Shown piece after piece: positions 20,417 through 22,319 of a DNA stretch of 22,319 nucleotides (the stretch's first letter is position 1; the number at the start of each line of letters is the position of its first letter). The position numbers were made by a program, and so were the translations under genes. The stretch covers positions 1-22,319 of the IMG/VR virus record IMGVR_UViG_3300042561_000923; one strand, written 5' to 3'. The DNA comes from a virus. Below the pieces are notes generated by a model that was given only the letters and a program-made list of their open reading frames with translations, was not told where the DNA came from and made no database searches.

Positions 20417-22319
20417 ATGTCAGAAAGTTTTTTGTCATTTGCTTCATCATCTTCATTTAGAAATACATTAATTGCTAGAAATTTAGCACCTTATAATGTA
20501 CCCGGAAGTTTTTCACCACAAACAAGTAATATTAACTACGAGACAAATTTGACAGTTTCTAATGTAATTGATTCACCTAATGATTTAGTAAGTACAAACA
20601 ATCAAGCAAATAATTTATATCCATTAAATGAATATGGTCCAGAAGGTGGTTTTCCTAAACCATTAAATTTAGCGGGTCCACCACTTCCAGTTGAATCAAA
20701 CAAAGGTCCTTACGACCCAAATGATACTGTTATTGATTTGGCTAATGAATTTTTTATTGACGCTGCATATATACAAAATAATTATGGGCCAGAAGGTGGT
20801 TTTAAAAGTTTGGCAACAATAACCGATATTGTTGCAACACAAAAATTATATTTACCATATTGGGATCCACCAACATTTGTCCCGTCTTTTTATAGTCCAT
20901 ACGACATATTATTTAGCTCAAACCCTGGTGGTAGTGGCGGTAGTTTATCGCAAGATTCATATATTGCAAAAATTGGTGCAACACAATTAAAAGGATATTT
21001 TGAAGATAGAATTGCAAGAGAAGTTGAATTATTAACTATTGGTAGAGTTAATCTAAGTTCACTTTCGGATCCTTTTTCAGCATCACTTATTGCAACCGGT
21101 AAACAACCTTTAGTTGAAAAAAATTGGAGAATTACAGTTCCAGAAAACCCAATTCCAGCAGCTGTTAGTTTTGCTAATCGTTTAAGTGGAACTTATTTCC
21201 CAGCGTCATTTATTCCTGGTGATTATTTTGATAATACAGAACCAAAAAATTCAAATGCCGAAGGAGCACTTAATGTTGTAAATAATTTAACCGGCGGATT
21301 CTTAGGACCAATATTAAACAAATATAGAAATCCATCTGAAATATTTGTGGCAAATACTGGTAATGGACAAAGATCAGCTCTTTTTTCAACACTAGATTAT
21401 AACAAATATAGACCGGATTATAATAGAGGAATTATCCAAACTATTACAACCGGCATTTCTAATTTATTAAATCCAGACAAACCAAATACAGGTGGTTATT
21501 ACGTCGGTAGTTCAACAGTTGACCCGTCAAAAGTTGAATCACCACCAAATCAATTACCGGTAGCACCAGATGGAAAACAAGTTGACACACTTGTTTATGG
21601 TCCATCAGAACTTGGTATTTTATATGAAGGAAATCAAACTCAAATTAATTTTGGTTTAAAAGCAAAATCATATACAAATTCAGGAACAATAGACGGTGAA
21701 TTTGTTTGGACATCACCAAAGTATAAAGATAATGCTGGGTTTCACGTTGCACCTGGTGGCGCACCAACATCCCTAGATAATGAATTTAATATTGTTGAGG
21801 CTAACTATAATAAAAATTTATCAACAAATATTACATTTAAAGAAGGTTCAATATTAGACCAAACTCAAAGATTAATTGAAGCCGCAGATAATCTACAAGG
21901 TGAAGCTAGGTTAAAACATGTTGGAAACGCAATAAATCAAGTTTCTAAAGTTTTTAATGATGGTTATAAAGAATTAACAAAAGGTTCACAAGTACTTTCA
22001 TATAAAAATCAATCTGATGGTACAGAGGCCGGTATTGAATATTGTCGTATATTCCAAAAAGATACGCCTTATTTTACATATGCTGACTTACAAAAAACAG
22101 ATGGTATTACAACTGCCGGTAGAGGGTTTAGTTATTCTGTGTTTGATAACACGTATAATTTAAATATAGCACCATTAAGAAATCCTGGTTCAACAAACAT
22201 TGTCGATAATAAAGTTAAAAAATATATGTTCTCAATAGAAAATCTTGCTTGGAGAACATCTGATAGACCAGGGTTTACTTATGATGAATTACCAGTTTGT
22301 GAAAAAGGACCAAATGGTG
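20417..22319 (+). CDS. Large virion structural protein, probably tail/baseplate (3' end outside window)
   Basis: The frame is open from the ATG at 20417 to the window end, at least 634 residues. The start (MSESFLSFASSSSFRNTLIA) follows a late promoter motif by 15 bases. The protein is rich in Asn, Pro, Gly, Ser and Tyr, with no membrane segment. The phrase YGPEGGF occurs twice (about residues 74-80 and 124-130), which suggests a duplicated N-terminal segment. A short Gly-Gly-Ser-Gly-Gly linker is near residue 175. Near the visible end the sequence runs KYMFSIENLAWR, then a GPNG turn. I do not recognise the family. Placement after the tape measure, where T4-like phages carry baseplate and hub genes, and a late promoter make a baseplate component likely. 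The full length and any C-terminal enzyme domain are unknown. Confidence 0.7.
   Translation, partial: MSESFLSFASSSSFRNTLIARNLAPYNVPGSFSPQTSNINYETNLTVSNVIDSPNDLVSTNNQANNLYPLNEYGPEGGFPKPLNLAGPPLPVESNKGPYDPNDTVIDLANEFFIDAAYIQNNYGPEGGFKSLATITDIVATQKLYLPYWDPPTFVPSFYSPYDILFSSNPGGSGGSLSQDSYIAKIGATQLKGYFEDRIAREVELLTIGRVNLSSLSDPFSASLIATGKQPLVEKNWRITVPENPIPAAVSFANRLSGTYFPASFIPGDYFDNTEPKNSNAEGALNVVNNLTGGFLGPILNKYRNPSEIFVANTGNGQRSALFSTLDYNKYRPDYNRGIIQTITTGISNLLNPDKPNTGGYYVGSSTVDPSKVESPPNQLPVAPDGKQVDTLVYGPSELGILYEGNQTQINFGLKAKSYTNSGTIDGEFVWTSPKYKDNAGFHVAPGGAPTSLDNEFNIVEANYNKNLSTNITFKEGSILDQTQRLIEAADNLQGEARLKHVGNAINQVSKVFNDGYKELTKGSQVLSYKNQSDGTEAGIEYCRIFQKDTPYFTYADLQKTDGITTAGRGFSYSVFDNTYNLNIAPLRNPGSTNIVDNKVKKYMFSIENLAWRTSDRPGFTYDELPVCEKGPNG

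Noticed and set aside
1-22319. tRNA genes, insertion sequences, integrase or attachment sites
   Set aside because: No cloverleaf, transposase, integrase or terminal inverted repeats were seen in reading both strands. Short structured RNAs could be missed without a covariance search.

Overview
The window is part of a tailed phage genome of the T4-like, contractile-tail (myovirus) kind. It is AT-rich and densely packed, with no intergenic gap above about 120 bases and no tRNA, rRNA or CRISPR array. The evidence is a family B DNA polymerase with intact exonuclease and polymerase motifs, a contractile tail sheath, a gp19-type tail tube, a gp26/gp51-type tail assembly chaperone, a tape-measure-like protein and gp13/gp15-like neck or tail-completion proteins. 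The genes have no visible Shine-Dalgarno sequences and start after A-rich leaders. This style is typical of Bacteroidota and their phages, so a Bacteroidota host is my best inference, not a proof.

Layout. 1-2173 (+): the 3' part of a fibre gene with eleven exact 15-residue YadA-like repeats, then a DAFGRLR-type structural protein. 2174-5084 (+): DNA polymerase behind a strong promoter-like element and a hairpin leader. 5071-10496 (-): a leftward block read from the right as SNF2 helicase, terminator, a multidomain protein with Mn-type superoxide dismutase, a gp13-like neck protein and a small fibre-tip-like protein. 10553-12105 (+): two neck or tail-completion genes. 12102-12266 (-): a tiny ribbon-helix-helix-like regulator. 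12386-22319 (+): giant tail sheath, HAD-like phosphatase, tail tube, tail chaperone with an apparent +1 frameshift extension, tape measure, and a large structural protein cut off by the window end.

Almost every transcription unit on either strand begins with TATTTAT on its coding strand, 4-41 nt before the start codon. Genes inside operons lack it. I read it as the late promoter of this phage, differing from the T4 late element TATAAATA. Three strong hairpin/U-tract terminators (8707-8732, 15759-15787, 17360-17391) separate units. Two of them directly precede a new late promoter.

The most unusual items are: (i) a 698-residue protein joining an HExxH/EANxFA zinc-peptidase-like domain, a complete Mn-type superoxide dismutase and an unknown C-terminal domain, expressed as a late gene among structural genes; (ii) a UUU-UUU-CGG +1 frameshift candidate in the tail chaperone; (iii) a dedicated late promoter motif, with some mRNAs apparently leaderless; (iv) a 1117-residue sheath with a Pro-Thr-rich insertion; (v) an RHH-like micro-protein preceded by a tandem 11-bp repeat that could be its operator.
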